From contig JAUMUD010000005.1 in the NCBI GenBank assembly GCA_030530875.1, forward strand, positions 34,487 through 75,017: a stretch of DNA of 40,531 nt, read 5' to 3'. The position numbers and the translations under genes were made by a program. The notes under the pieces are model-generated. The model searched no databases. It was not told the origin of the DNA and saw nothing but the letters and a program-made list of their open reading frames with translations. Each line of letters begins with the position of its first letter. Within the stretch, counting starts at the first letter, position 1. This DNA is from Corynebacterium sp. GTDB taxonomy: Bacteria > Actinomycetota > Actinomycetes > Mycobacteriales > Mycobacteriaceae. Shown here in pieces: positions 16,552-24,759 of the stretch.

Positions 16552-17289
16552 TTAGGCCTTAGGCTCCAAACCTTCTGGATAACCCTTGCCCTCTGCCAGA
16601 CGTGCCTTGATATCAGCGGCATAAGCATCCACATAGTCACGGCCGGTAAGGCGAGCAAGCTCATGGATGACATGGTCGGTAAGAGCGCGACGTGCCTCAC
16701 GGCTCTCTGGGTCCAAGCCCTGGGCTTTGACCCACGCCAGTGGGTCAATTGGCATGCCCACACGGATACCCACCTTGACTGGGCGTGGGAACCAGGAACC
16801 AATAGGATTGGCCTTACCAGAGTCAATCATGGCGATTGGAATCACTGGCGCACCGGTCTCAAGAGCAATACGTGCCATACCGGTCTTACCCTTATAGACG
16901 CGACCATCTGGGGAGCGGGTGCCCTCTGGATAGATACCGAAGAGGTCGCCCTTCTCAATGACCTTAACTGCGGTACGAAGAGCTGCTTCAGCAGCAGCAC
17001 CAGAGCTACGGTCAATTGGCACCTGGCCAACAGAAGAGAAGAACCACTTCTGTACCTTGCCCACAAAAGTCTTACCCTCAAAGTATTCGGCCTTGGCCAG
17101 GAAGGTAATCTGACGTGGGCACATCAGAGGCAGGTAGAAGGAGTCCATCACCGACTGGTGATTCGAGGCCAAGATGGCAGCACCTTCGCGTGGAAGATAC
17201 TCTTTGTGCTCGATAAATGGCCTGTTCCACACATGGAGAAATGGGCCAAAGAGGACATTACGGAAGATTGAATACCATTTATTATGCAT
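16552..17289 (-). CDS. plsC: 1-acyl-sn-glycerol-3-phosphate acyltransferase (PlsC-like)
   Basis: Membrane-associated lysophosphatidate acyltransferase making phosphatidic acid. The 245-residue product has the catalytic NHQSVMD (the HX4D motif), a second motif YFEGKTFVGKV, the substrate-binding YPEGTRSPDG and VIPIAMI. It ends in a charged helical tail. It sits 11 bp after glk and abuts RNase AS. Corynebacteria carry several paralogues, so the acceptor (glycerol phosphate lysolipid, or PIM/lipomannan precursors) is not fixed by sequence; being close to pimB' fits envelope lipid synthesis. Confidence 0.9.
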   Translation of the reverse strand: MHNKWYSIFRNVLFGPFLHVWNRPFIEHKEYLPREGAAILASNHQSVMDSFYLPLMCPRQITFLAKAEYFEGKTFVGKVQKWFFSSVGQVPIDRSSGAAAEAALRTAVKVIEKGDLFGIYPEGTRSPDGRVYKGKTGMARIALETGAPVIPIAMIDSGKANPIGSWFPRPVKVGIRVGMPIDPLAWVKAQGLDPESREARRALTDHVIHELARLTGRDYVDAYAADIKARLAEGKGYPEGLEPKA

Positions 17290-17300
17290 ACATTCACCTT

Positions 17301-18254
17301 CTAGAGACCCTGACGGGCAAGGTCTGCAACACCAATCATGCCAGCATCGCCACCGAGTTCAGCGACACGGATTCGTGGAAGCGGACGGTAACCTGCGCCC
17401 ACAATGCGCTGGGAAAAACTCTCACGAGCTTTATCCAAGTACAGTGAGGAGGCAGAGGACACGCCACCGCCAATAACGATGAGCTCTGGGTCGAGCACAT
17501 CGCTTACCAGGGCTAGGCCTTCGCCAAGCCAATTGGAAAATTCATCCAGGGTGGCAAGAGCAGCAGGATCACCATTTCGTGCTGCTTCCATCACAATTCG
17601 ACCAGTCAGTCGCTCGGGGTTATCGCTAAACTCGGCGGCCAACATAGAAGTCTCATATTCGCCACTGCCGATAAGACCACGGGCAGTGTATTCAATGGCG
17701 GTACCGGAGCAATAGCGCTCCAAGCAGCCGGTTTTACCGCAGGAGCATGGGCGACCATTATTGTGTACCACGGTGAGGTGGCCAAATTCTGGGGCGGTAC
17801 CAAAGGCGCCACGGAAGAGCTTGCCATCAATCATGAGCGCACCACCAATACCGGTACCGATGGCAAAAAGGGTCCAAATCTTAGCATTGCGTGCTGCACC
17901 AAAGCGGTATTCACCCCATGCAGCGGAATTAGCATCATGCTCAAGACGGACTGGCAGACCAAGCCTATCTTCGAGAATTTTCTTTACTGGGGTATTTCGC
18001 CAAGAAAGATGCGGAGCGTAGCGCACAGTTGCGCAGTCAGTATCCAAAAAGCCAGCCAGTGCCACACCTACTGCAGCAATCTCGTGCCGTTCACGAAGCC
18101 TATCGACAATAAAGGCAATCCCGTTTTCCAAAGCCTCGGGAGTGGAAGGCGTGGGGACCTGTTCCGAGTCAATAATCAGACCGGAAGCGTCCACGGCTGC
18201 ACCACGGAGATTTGTTCCGCCGATGTCAAAGCCAACCGTAATCGGTTGAGACAT
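17301..18254 (-). CDS. glk: ROK-family glucokinase
   Basis: Cytoplasmic kinase phosphorylating glucose to glucose 6-phosphate. The 317-residue protein has the phosphate loop DIGGTNLRGA, the sugar-binding EHDANSAAWGE and EFGHL, a GTGIGGA phosphate-binding block, and the ROK zinc motif CSCGKTGCLE. There is no helix-turn-helix domain, so it is a kinase rather than a ROK repressor. It has the length of the actinobacterial ATP-dependent glucokinase; I see no sign that settles polyphosphate use. First gene of a glk-plsC-rnaseAS unit. Confidence 0.94.
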   Translation of the reverse strand: MSQPITVGFDIGGTNLRGAAVDASGLIIDSEQVPTPSTPEALENGIAFIVDRLRERHEIAAVGVALAGFLDTDCATVRYAPHLSWRNTPVKKILEDRLGLPVRLEHDANSAAWGEYRFGAARNAKIWTLFAIGTGIGGALMIDGKLFRGAFGTAPEFGHLTVVHNNGRPCSCGKTGCLERYCSGTAIEYTARGLIGSGEYETSMLAAEFSDNPERLTGRIVMEAARNGDPAALATLDEFSNWLGEGLALVSDVLDPELIVIGGGVSSASSLYLDKARESFSQRIVGAGYRPLPRIRVAELGGDAGMIGVADLARQGL

Positions 18255-18344
18255 AAGTAAAGCTCTCTAGACTGGACAATAAATCTTTTACTAGCCTACC
18301 CCATTTAGCCCACACATGTATAAAACCGTTGGCCCAGGATTGGC

Positions 18345-19523
18345 CTAGAGCAGGATATCCCTTAAGCGCTGGCCCATAATTTCCCAGGTCCAATTCTCAC
18401 AGACCCAGTCTCGTCCGGCCTCACCCATGGCGGTGGCAAGGTCCTTATTCTCAAGTAACTCGGCAATGGCTGAATAGATGGCATCCAAGTCGCGACCGTT
18501 AACCACAATGCCGGTACCGGTACTTACTGCTTCTGGCGCACCACCGGAGTTACCGGCAACCACGGGGATACCTGCTGCTTGGGCTTCGAGATAGACAATG
18601 CCAAGCCCTTCAACATCCAGTCCCCCACCGCGGGTACGGCATGGCATGGCAAAAACATCGGCAGCACCAAGGGCAAGCACGAGGTCTTCATCACTCAGTT
18701 TGCCCATAAAGTAGATGCCGTCATAGAGGGAATCGGGGTTGGAGGAGGCATCGAAAGCCTCCTTGGCCTCGGAATAACGGTCAAAACCCTGGGCGGTTGC
18801 GGCGTGCTCTTTGAGCCCTCGCTCATAGGGGCCGCCACCGATAATGCACAGACGTGCATTGGGGAAATGGGTGCGGATGCGTGGCCAGACACTGATGAGT
18901 TTGTCTTGGCCCTTGCGTCGAACCAACCTGGAAATGCAGACTACAACGGGGTCATCACCCCAACCGAAGCGCTCACGACCGGGCTTCTTATCCACCGGTT
19001 GAAAGCGCTCCACATCTACCCCGCTTGGCAGATGAACAAATTCTGGGTGGTCGCCAAAGGCAGGCTTGATGCGACCTAGGGTATAAGAGGCGATATAGGT
19101 GACCACATCGGCGGAGTTACCAATGGCGCGAAGGCATTGGCGGGCACCAGGAATCATCGACCAGCCAACTTCATGGCCGTGGGTGGTGGCCACTACCCTT
19201 TTAGCGCCCGCAGCCTTGGCAGCTTTGCCCATAAGACCCAGGGGTGCTGCGGCACCAAACCAGACGGTCTCAATATTGTGCTCGCGAATGAGTTCCTGCA
19301 TTTTGGCCATGGTGGGCAGGGTTGGGAGCATGACTTTGCGTGGCCAGCGCACCACAGGATATGGGAGGGTCTTGTCATATTCCTCGGCAGCCTTGGCATC
19401 CTGGGTGGAGGCGAAAACCATGACGGATTCTGGAGGAAGGGTCGCCAAAAAGTCACGAAGGTAGGACTGAATCCCGCCAAGGGTTGGCGGGAAGTCATTG
19501 GTCACCAATAGGACCTTCGGCAC
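18345..19523 (-). CDS. pimB: GDP-mannose-dependent PIM mannosyltransferase PimB'
   Basis: GT4 glycosyltransferase adding the second mannose to PIM1 on the cytoplasmic side of the membrane, on the path to PIMs, lipomannan and LAM. The 392-residue GT-B protein has NDFPPTLGGIQSYL at the acceptor site, THGHEVGW, a VDVERFQP linker, SRLVRRKGQDKLI and the nucleotide-sugar motif EGLGIVYLEAQAAGIPVV, in which the EX7E pair is preserved. The start is GTG 19523 with AAGGAG 7 bases before it; an overlapping ATG is out of frame. It follows the two NlpC/P60 genes by 24 bp and may be cotranscribed with them. Confidence 0.94.
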   Translation of the reverse strand: MPKVLLVTNDFPPTLGGIQSYLRDFLATLPPESVMVFASTQDAKAAEEYDKTLPYPVVRWPRKVMLPTLPTMAKMQELIREHNIETVWFGAAAPLGLMGKAAKAAGAKRVVATTHGHEVGWSMIPGARQCLRAIGNSADVVTYIASYTLGRIKPAFGDHPEFVHLPSGVDVERFQPVDKKPGRERFGWGDDPVVVCISRLVRRKGQDKLISVWPRIRTHFPNARLCIIGGGPYERGLKEHAATAQGFDRYSEAKEAFDASSNPDSLYDGIYFMGKLSDEDLVLALGAADVFAMPCRTRGGGLDVEGLGIVYLEAQAAGIPVVAGNSGGAPEAVSTGTGIVVNGRDLDAIYSAIAELLENKDLATAMGEAGRDWVCENWTWEIMGQRLRDILL

Positions 19524-19547
19524 TCATGCTCCTTTAGCTAGTCGCCC

Positions 19548-20621
19548 CTAATAACGTCGTGCTCCATAATAAGGCATTGAGTCGATACTCACTACTTGGA
19601 CCGGAATTCCGTAGTCCGAAGCGTGGAGAATAAGCCCATTACCGGCGTAAATGCCCACATGTGTCGCTCCTGGGTAGAAGCCGACCACATCGCCTGGCTG
19701 GAGATCATTTCGGTCAACTGGGGTACCGCCGGCCATCATGGCCTGGGAGGTACGCGGAAGGATCTTGCCCTGCTGCTGGTAGGCCCAATACACAAGACCG
19801 GAACAGTCGAAAGCATCAGGACCGGCAGCACCCCAGCTATATGGGCTACCAATCTTGGTATAGGCCACCTTGAGCGCGGTCAAACCGGATGGGTTTTCGG
19901 AGTTCAAGGTATCCAAGTCCAGCGTGGAGGTTGGGCCATAGCGGGCAATCCACTGGGCACGCTGGGCAGCATTAAGACCATCGACCTGAGTCTTAATTTC
20001 CTCAATCTTGATGCGAAGCTGATCCTGCTGGGCCTGAAGCTCAGCCTGGGCCTGGCGGATGTTATTAGCCTGGAACTCAGCAGCAGCCTGGGCAGCAGCG
20101 GCCTTAGAGTGGGTCTCAGAAGCGGCCTGGGCATTGGCCACCAAGCCACTAATAGTCTTTTCCGTACGCCTAGAAAGGGCCTCAGCATAGGCTGCACGGT
20201 CCACAGCGGCCGTTGGGTCAGTAGAAGCCATGGCGCTAGTTAGCGGGTCGACAAAGGCGCCACGGTACTTAGAACCAGCAATCTTATCTACTTCCGTCTG
20301 CGAGTTAATGAGCGCATTGCGTGCGTCATTGGCAGCTTGGGTGGCGACGTCGACTTGCTGGCGAAGCCCATCAATCTCGCGCTGCTTATTTTCCAGATCG
20401 ACCTCGAGCTGCTTGATCTGCTCATTCTGGGCCTCGGCATCACGAGAGACTTGCTCCATGGTGCCCATCAGCTGCTCAACATCATCTGCATGCGCGGAAA
20501 CCGCGGTGCCAGAGTGGCCCGCGGTTGACATAATGCTAATCCCCGAAAAAGAAGATGCTGCCAGGATGGCAGCAATCCAGCTACGGTTGAAGAAAGTGCG
20601 GTTAAAGTAGCGTGGAATCAT
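19548..20621 (-). CDS. NlpC/P60 peptidoglycan hydrolase with coiled-coil domain (RipA-like)
   Basis: Exported D,L-endopeptidase-type hydrolase implicated in daughter-cell separation. The 357 residues comprise a signal peptide (cleavage near AHA-DD, about 46), a long coiled coil (about 48-230, rich in Gln/Glu/Ala) and a C-terminal NlpC/P60 domain. The catalytic Cys is in DCSGLVYW, His in HVGIY, and a third polar residue in LHASDYG. The coiled coil in RipA-type enzymes blocks the active site until processed. The ATG is exactly 6 bases after TAAAAT (20628-20633), which overlaps the stop of the upstream nlpC gene and predicts a leaderless internal promoter; no SD is visible. Confidence 0.93.
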   Translation of the reverse strand: MIPRYFNRTFFNRSWIAAILAASSFSGISIMSTAGHSGTAVSAHADDVEQLMGTMEQVSRDAEAQNEQIKQLEVDLENKQREIDGLRQQVDVATQAANDARNALINSQTEVDKIAGSKYRGAFVDPLTSAMASTDPTAAVDRAAYAEALSRRTEKTISGLVANAQAASETHSKAAAAQAAAEFQANNIRQAQAELQAQQDQLRIKIEEIKTQVDGLNAAQRAQWIARYGPTSTLDLDTLNSENPSGLTALKVAYTKIGSPYSWGAAGPDAFDCSGLVYWAYQQQGKILPRTSQAMMAGGTPVDRNDLQPGDVVGFYPGATHVGIYAGNGLILHASDYGIPVQVVSIDSMPYYGARRY

Positions 20622-20627
20622 AAGGGT

Positions 20628-20633
20628 ATTTTA
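20628..20633 (-). promoter_or_regulatory. Likely -10 element for a leaderless transcript of the second NlpC/P60 gene
   Basis: TAAAAT on the minus strand overlaps the stop codon of the preceding gene and is followed after six bases by ATG 20621. It fits TANANT with leaderless spacing. No Shine-Dalgarno sequence is present for this start. Confidence 0.5.
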
Positions 20634-21290
20634 GGTGAAGCGAACGGCAGAGTGAAATGGCATATATGCCATGGAGACCTCGGCCAGTGGCTTACCGGAA
20701 GTAGAGGCGTGAATCACAGTGCCGTGACCGGTATAAATGCCCACGTGGGAAGCACCGGAATAGAAGGCGACAATATCACCTGGCTGAAGGTCATTATAGG
20801 AGACCTTCTGGCCCTGAGCGGCCTGCGCATAGGAGGTACGAGGAATCTCAATACCAACCTGCTTATAGCTCCAAGAGGTAAGACCGGAGCAGTCAAAAGC
20901 AGATGGGCCAGCAGCACCATAGACATATGGGGAGCCAATCTTGGAGGCGGCGGCGTCAACAATCTTCTCGCCGGTGCTCTCCTCAGGAACTGGAGGTGCA
21001 ATCTGAGTCTGGTCGACTACTGGGGCATCAACATTGGCGTTATACGCCTCAGGTGCTGCTGCAGTGGCCTGACCAGCCAGGGATGGAACCCACTCGCTAA
21101 TACCTGGCACATTGGCGATATTAGGAATGTTCTCCAGGCCTTCGACATTGAAGCGCACATTGGTATTTGGAATCACGACGTCGGTGGCGTGGGCGCTTGG
21201 CGCAATGGCAGCGCTGACACCTACGGTCACTGCGGTGGTTGCTGCGACCTTGGCGCTAATTCCACCGGAACGGCGACTATGTTTACCCAT
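20631..21290 (-). CDS. NlpC/P60 peptidoglycan hydrolase (short form)
   Basis: Secreted 219-residue hydrolase: basic signal peptide MGKHSRRSGG with cleavage near AHA-TD, a linker domain of about 90 residues, then an NlpC/P60 domain with DCSGLTSW (Cys), HVGIY (His) and VIHASTSG. It lacks the coiled coil of its neighbour. ATG 21290 has GGAGAA at good distance. The upstream region carries a 15-bp inverted repeat with MtrA-like boxes at the putative transcript start and a GlxR-type site further up. As I recall, the C. glutamicum orthologue is a target of both regulators. Confidence 0.92.
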   Translation of the reverse strand: MGKHSRRSGGISAKVAATTAVTVGVSAAIAPSAHATDVVIPNTNVRFNVEGLENIPNIANVPGISEWVPSLAGQATAAAPEAYNANVDAPVVDQTQIAPPVPEESTGEKIVDAAASKIGSPYVYGAAGPSAFDCSGLTSWSYKQVGIEIPRTSYAQAAQGQKVSYNDLQPGDIVAFYSGASHVGIYTGHGTVIHASTSGKPLAEVSMAYMPFHSAVRFT

Positions 21291-21356
21291 GTGTGTTTTC
21301 TCCAGTTCTTAAGTTGCCCCGCTTGTCGGGATGGCTTGAATCTGATGAATTAAAGG

Positions 21357-21408
21357 TAACAACTTGATAACAAGACTGTCCACTGCAAGCTCCGTTATCA
21401 AGTTGTTA
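21357..21408. promoter_or_regulatory. 15-bp perfect inverted repeat with MtrA-like boxes upstream of nlpC
   Basis: TAACAACTTGATAAC (21357-21371) is repeated as its exact complement at 21394-21408 with 22 bp between. Each arm read outward gives two (G/A)TAAC(A) units starting 11 bp apart (GTAACAAC-ttg-ATAACAAG at 21356-21375), the 8-3-8 direct-repeat layout attributed to corynebacterial MtrA. A TATAAA at 21416-21421 would start transcription at the edge of the repeat, so bound protein would repress; alternatively the mRNA begins with this hairpin. Confidence 0.6.
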
Positions 21409-21517
21409 TCTTTCGTTTATAGTTTCTTTGCTTTAGGCCACAGATCAGCGAAAATACCCTATGCCCTGCTCTTTTAAGCTGATCAACTTAGGCACAAATT
21501 TCACCCGGAAATAGTGC

Positions 21518-21533
21518 TGTGATTCGCGTCACA
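21518..21533. promoter_or_regulatory. GlxR (CRP-type) binding site
   Basis: TGTGA-TTCGCG-TCACA is a perfect match to the TGTGA-N6-TCACA consensus of the cAMP-dependent regulator GlxR. It lies 228 bp before the nlpC start and beyond the terminator side of the 29-codon gene. Confidence 0.7.
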
Positions 21534-21696
21534 TTCCCACTTTTTGAGACAGATCCTCGTGAAGTGGCGCCGATCAAAGAGCAAAAAATTAACCCCGCAT
21601 GGGGGTAAATTTGGCGCTTTTTAGGCCTAATGTGGCTAATGGAGTTAATTCCAGGCTGCAAATATAGTGGGAATTGCCTGAATTTCGCCCGTCAAA

Positions 21697-21725
21697 GAGA
21701 AAAAAATGGGCCCGCCAATGGCGGA
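21697..21725 (-). terminator. Terminator of the 29-codon gene
   Basis: On the minus strand GGGTCCGCC-attg-GGCGGGCCC is followed by ATTTTTTTC. The stem has one G-U pair. It lies about 25 bp after the small gene's stop and no larger gene is upstream, supporting a real short transcript. Confidence 0.85.
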
Positions 21726-21749
21726 CCCATAGTCATTTTTCGCAAAAAC

Positions 21750-21839
21750 TTAACGAGCTGAGCGAAGAATATGCAGTGGAAGCACAATCTCACGATCACT
21801 AGACCGGAAGAAGTCCACAATCTTCTTAAGCAGTGCCAT
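21750..21839 (-). CDS. 29-residue amphipathic peptide
   Basis: This short gene is inferred from the DNA: ATG 21839 with AGGAGG (21846-21851) 6 bases before it, 29 codons, TAA at 21750-21752, and a strong terminator just after. The peptide starts MALLKKIVDFFRSSDRE; the first 12 residues form an amphipathic helix with hydrophobic L3, L4, I7, V8, F10, F11 and cationic K5, K6, R12. It then continues IVLPLHILRSAR, which is also cationic at the end. It has no signal peptide. The size and character recall corynebacterial PorA/PorH-type mycomembrane peptides or phenol-soluble modulins, but I see no sequence identity to either. Function unknown. Confidence 0.7.
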   Translation of the reverse strand: MALLKKIVDFFRSSDREIVLPLHILRSAR

Positions 21840-22149
21840 TGTTGGCCTCCTATCTTCAAACGAGCAAATGGTTAATGAGTTTGACCGGAAGGTTAATACT
21901 TGGAGCCTTCCATTAGTTGGTCTGTCTCAACTATTAATTAAATGATAAGACATTCGCAGGCCTTGCACAACCCCCAAAGCGCAACCCCACTGACGCGGGG
22001 AGCAACTCAGTGTTTATTGGGGCGAATGTGCAGGTTAGGGGATATTTATTTGGGTTTGAGAATTGCGATAGGAGCTACGGTGCGTAATGCAATGTTAACT
22101 ATGTACGTTGGATCAGATAGGTGGAAAGTAACCCCGAAGGGTCATTTTT
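21840..22149. other. Intergenic region between the small peptide gene and secreted copy 4
   Basis: This 310-bp stretch holds the SD and presumably the minus-strand promoter of the 29-codon gene. A weak hairpin (GCAACCCC...GGGGAGC, near 21980-22003) has no clear T run. Just after the secreted gene's stop, ACCC-CGAA-GGGT (about 22131-22142) may act as a weak terminator. No coding sequence with a good start is seen. Confidence 0.4.
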
Positions 22150-22995
22150 CTAGGAACTCAGTGAGGAGCCGGAGACCAGGGTTGAGGAGCTGAATGCTTT
22201 CTTGGGGTAGCTCACCTGGGGACTGGTGGTGGTGTCATAGGCGGCCACTTGGGCATTGGGGTCATAGCCCACCTCAAAACCAGCATCGGTCCACTGCTTC
22301 ATGATTTGCTGGCGCTGGTGTTCCAGAGCCACGGACATCTTTGTGTATTCAGCAGTGTCCTCAATAACAAGCTTCCAGTACTCAAAGAAATAGGTATAGA
22401 TGAGGTTCATATAGTCGCGGGCGGTATTGAGAAGGACACGCTGCTGTAGTTCTTCACAAGCTGTGTACACCCGAACAATATCGCCACTTCGTACCCAGTC
22501 TTCCGTCAATTCATCAAGATTAAAGAGCATGATGGTGGCATATTCGGTATCACTCATCCCCCACTTCGCACCGGCGCCCTTCTCATAGTCGTAGAAGAAT
22601 TTGTTATTTAAAATTTCGCGGTTCTGGACGGCGGTTTTATATTCCTCAAGGGTGTGGGGCCGCGGAAGAATAGGCAGGTTATTCTCCTTGAGGTCGCCCG
22701 TGGCGACAACCAATTCGGCGAATTGCTCCATGATTGTGGTTGGGAGGTCCGTGGTCTTGATTTTTTGTGTTGGGCTGCACGTGGTTAGAGCATCGCTATA
22801 GGCGGTGGCCTTGGCCACCAGGGCGTCCTGCTCCTCCTTGGTAAGTATTAGGTGGTTGGTCTTTTGGCCATCCGCAAGAAAGCCGGGGGCAAGTTGGAGA
22901 GCCTGGGCTGAGTGTGGGGCGGCGAGGATGGTGGCTGTAATAATAGCCGTAATGATGGTCCTTGTGGTTCTCAGAACTCGTCGATAAGCGCGCAT
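22150..22995 (-). CDS. Secreted Cys-pair protein with Ser-rich C-tail (family copy 4)
   Basis: The 281-residue product has a signal peptide (MRAYRRVLRTTR, then a hydrophobic core, cleavage near AQA-LQ). One Cys is early (LTTCSPTQK) and a second about 110 residues later (YTACEEL). The middle is long and helical, rich in Glu, Tyr and Leu. GFEVGYDPNA aligns with copy 2 and the SSSTLVSGSSLSS tail with copy 1. ATG 22995 has AAGGAC upstream. It stands between the 29-codon gene and qcrB, away from the other copies but again next to conserved envelope genes. Confidence 0.75.
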   Translation of the reverse strand: MRAYRRVLRTTRTIITAIITATILAAPHSAQALQLAPGFLADGQKTNHLILTKEEQDALVAKATAYSDALTTCSPTQKIKTTDLPTTIMEQFAELVVATGDLKENNLPILPRPHTLEEYKTAVQNREILNNKFFYDYEKGAGAKWGMSDTEYATIMLFNLDELTEDWVRSGDIVRVYTACEELQQRVLLNTARDYMNLIYTYFFEYWKLVIEDTAEYTKMSVALEHQRQQIMKQWTDAGFEVGYDPNAQVAAYDTTTSPQVSYPKKAFSSSTLVSGSSLSS

Positions 22996-23059
22996 AGCAG
23001 TCCTTAATTTTTAGCAATTATGCCAATTATAGCAGTTAGCAACCCTTTGTATAGTGGGT

Positions 23060-23096
23060 ATAAAGAAAGGGTGAGGTCCAAATTGGACCCCACCCT
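23060..23096 (-). terminator. Terminator of the ctaE-qcrCAB operon
   Basis: On the minus strand GGGTGGGGTCCA (23095-23084) pairs with TGGACCTCACCC (23080-23069), with one mismatch, then TTTCTTT. It lies 38 bp after the qcrB stop. Confidence 0.85.
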
Positions 23097-23133
23097 ATTA
23101 CCGCATAGCGCAGTCATTCACGAGTAAGGGAGA

Positions 23134-24759
23134 CTACTCTCGGCCGGCCTCTTCGTCGGCCTTGCGGTTTGCTTCATTGAGCTTAGTGAGAACCTCCACC
23201 TCATCGCGGTGGTTCTGCTCCTCAATCTCCTTGGCCTTGCGTGCAATCTCAGGATCATCTGGGGAGAAGTATCCGCCACGACCTGGACGACCGGCAAAGC
23301 CGAGCTGGTTCATACGGGTAGGTACGGCAGCACCTGCGTACTCCAGTGGGATTGGGTGACCATGCTCATCCACTGGGCCGAGTGGCTGGTGAACCTCAAC
23401 ATAGGCGCCATTTGGCAGCTGGTTGATAATACCGGTTTCAATACCATGCTCAAGTACCTCACGGTCCTGACGCTGCAGGCCGATGCAGATACGGTAAGTA
23501 GCAAAGTACAGAAGTGGTGGCACGATGATGAGGCCGATACGACCAGCCCAGGTCATAGCATTCAGGGAGACATCAAAGTGGTATGCAATGAGGTCATTCT
23601 CACCGGAGATGATGAGCAGTGCGTAGAATGCAAGACCCATAACACCAAGGGAGGTGCGGACAGGCACATCGCGTGGACGCTGCAGCAGGTTGTGGTGAGC
23701 ATCGTCGCCAGTGATCTTCTTTTCAATGAAAGGATAAGCAACGAGGACAACAACCATGATGCCGAGCATCAGAGCAACCCAGAAGACTGCTGGAATGGTG
23801 TAGTGACCGAGGTAAAGCTCCCAAGCTGGGAAGACACGGGCAGCACCATCGGTAGCCAGCATGTAGACGTCAGGCTGGGAACCGGCAGAAACCTGAGATG
23901 GGTTATATGGACCGAGGTTCCAAATTGGGTTGATCTGGAAGAGACCAGCCAGCAGGGCCAGAACACCGAAGGTCAGGAGACCGAAGCCAACGGACTTCAC
24001 TGCGAAGATAGGCAGGATTCGGACACCGACAACATTGTTCTCAGCACGACCTGGACCAGGGAACTGGGTGTGCTTCTGGTACCAAACCAGAGCCAGGTGA
24101 GCTGCAATCAGGGCGAGCAGGATACCCGGAATGAGAAGCACGTGGGCCACATAGAAGCGGTCGAGCATGATCTCAGATGGGAAGTCACCACCGAAGAGCA
24201 TCCAGTGGAGCCAGGTACCAATGACCGGAATCGACAGGACGATAGCGGACATAATACGAAGACCAACACCGGAGAGGAGGTCATCAGGAAGGGAGTAACC
24301 CATGAAGCCCTCGGCACAAGCGAGAACAAAGAGTACGCAACCAATGACCCAGTTTGCCTCACGTGGACGTCGGAACGCACCAGTGAAGAAGATGCGCAGC
24401 ATGTGAACAATGATCGACAGAGCGAACATCAATGCTGCCCAGTGGTGGAGCTGGCGAACAAAGAGACCACCGCGGACCTCGAAGGAGAGGTTCAGAGCGG
24501 TCTCATATGCACGAGACATCTCCATACCACGCAGAGGTGCATAAGCACCGTCGTAGATGACCTTCGTGATGGAAGGATCGAAGAACATAGTCAGATACAC
24601 ACCCGACAGCAACAGAATAATGAAGCTGTAGAGGGCAATCTCACCCAGCAGGAAGGACCAGTGGGTAGGGAATACCTTGTTGATCTGACGGCGCACACCA
24701 GAAGACATGGTGTAGCGCGAATCCATGTTGTTGCCGATTTCGGCTAGTTTATTACTCAT
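23134..24759 (-). CDS. qcrB: Cytochrome bc1 (bcc) complex cytochrome b subunit
   Basis: Di-haem b membrane subunit of menaquinol:cytochrome c oxidoreductase. The 541-residue product has the early multi-helix core with paired His in [17 protein letters not shown], and the matching His pair in the fourth helix ([22 protein letters not shown]). It also shows a quinol-site PAWELYLG and the long C-terminal cytoplasmic extension typical of actinobacteria (about residues 425-541, charged). The start overlaps the qcrA stop (ATGA). Last gene of ctaE-qcrC-qcrA-qcrB, followed by a terminator. Confidence 0.97.
   Translation of the reverse strand: MSNKLAEIGNNMDSRYTMSSGVRRQINKVFPTHWSFLLGEIALYSFIILLLSGVYLTMFFDPSITKVIYDGAYAPLRGMEMSRAYETALNLSFEVRGGLFVRQLHHWAALMFALSIIVHMLRIFFTGAFRRPREANWVIGCVLFVLACAEGFMGYSLPDDLLSGVGLRIMSAIVLSIPVIGTWLHWMLFGGDFPSEIMLDRFYVAHVLLIPGILLALIAAHLALVWYQKHTQFPGPGRAENNVVGVRILPIFAVKSVGFGLLTFGVLALLAGLFQINPIWNLGPYNPSQVSAGSQPDVYMLATDGAARVFPAWELYLGHYTIPAVFWVALMLGIMVVVLVAYPFIEKKITGDDAHHNLLQRPRDVPVRTSLGVMGLAFYALLIISGENDLIAYHFDVSLNAMTWAGRIGLIIVPPLLYFATYRICIGLQRQDREVLEHGIETGIINQLPNGAYVEVHQPLGPVDEHGHPIPLEYAGAAVPTRMNQLGFAGRPGRGGYFSPDDPEIARKAKEIEEQNHRDEVEVLTKLNEANRKADEEAGRE

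Noticed and set aside
23209-24747. Long plus-strand open frame of 512 codons
   Set aside because: It is the exact antisense of qcrB, its translation is rich in His/Gln/Thr with no family resemblance, and it has no SD.
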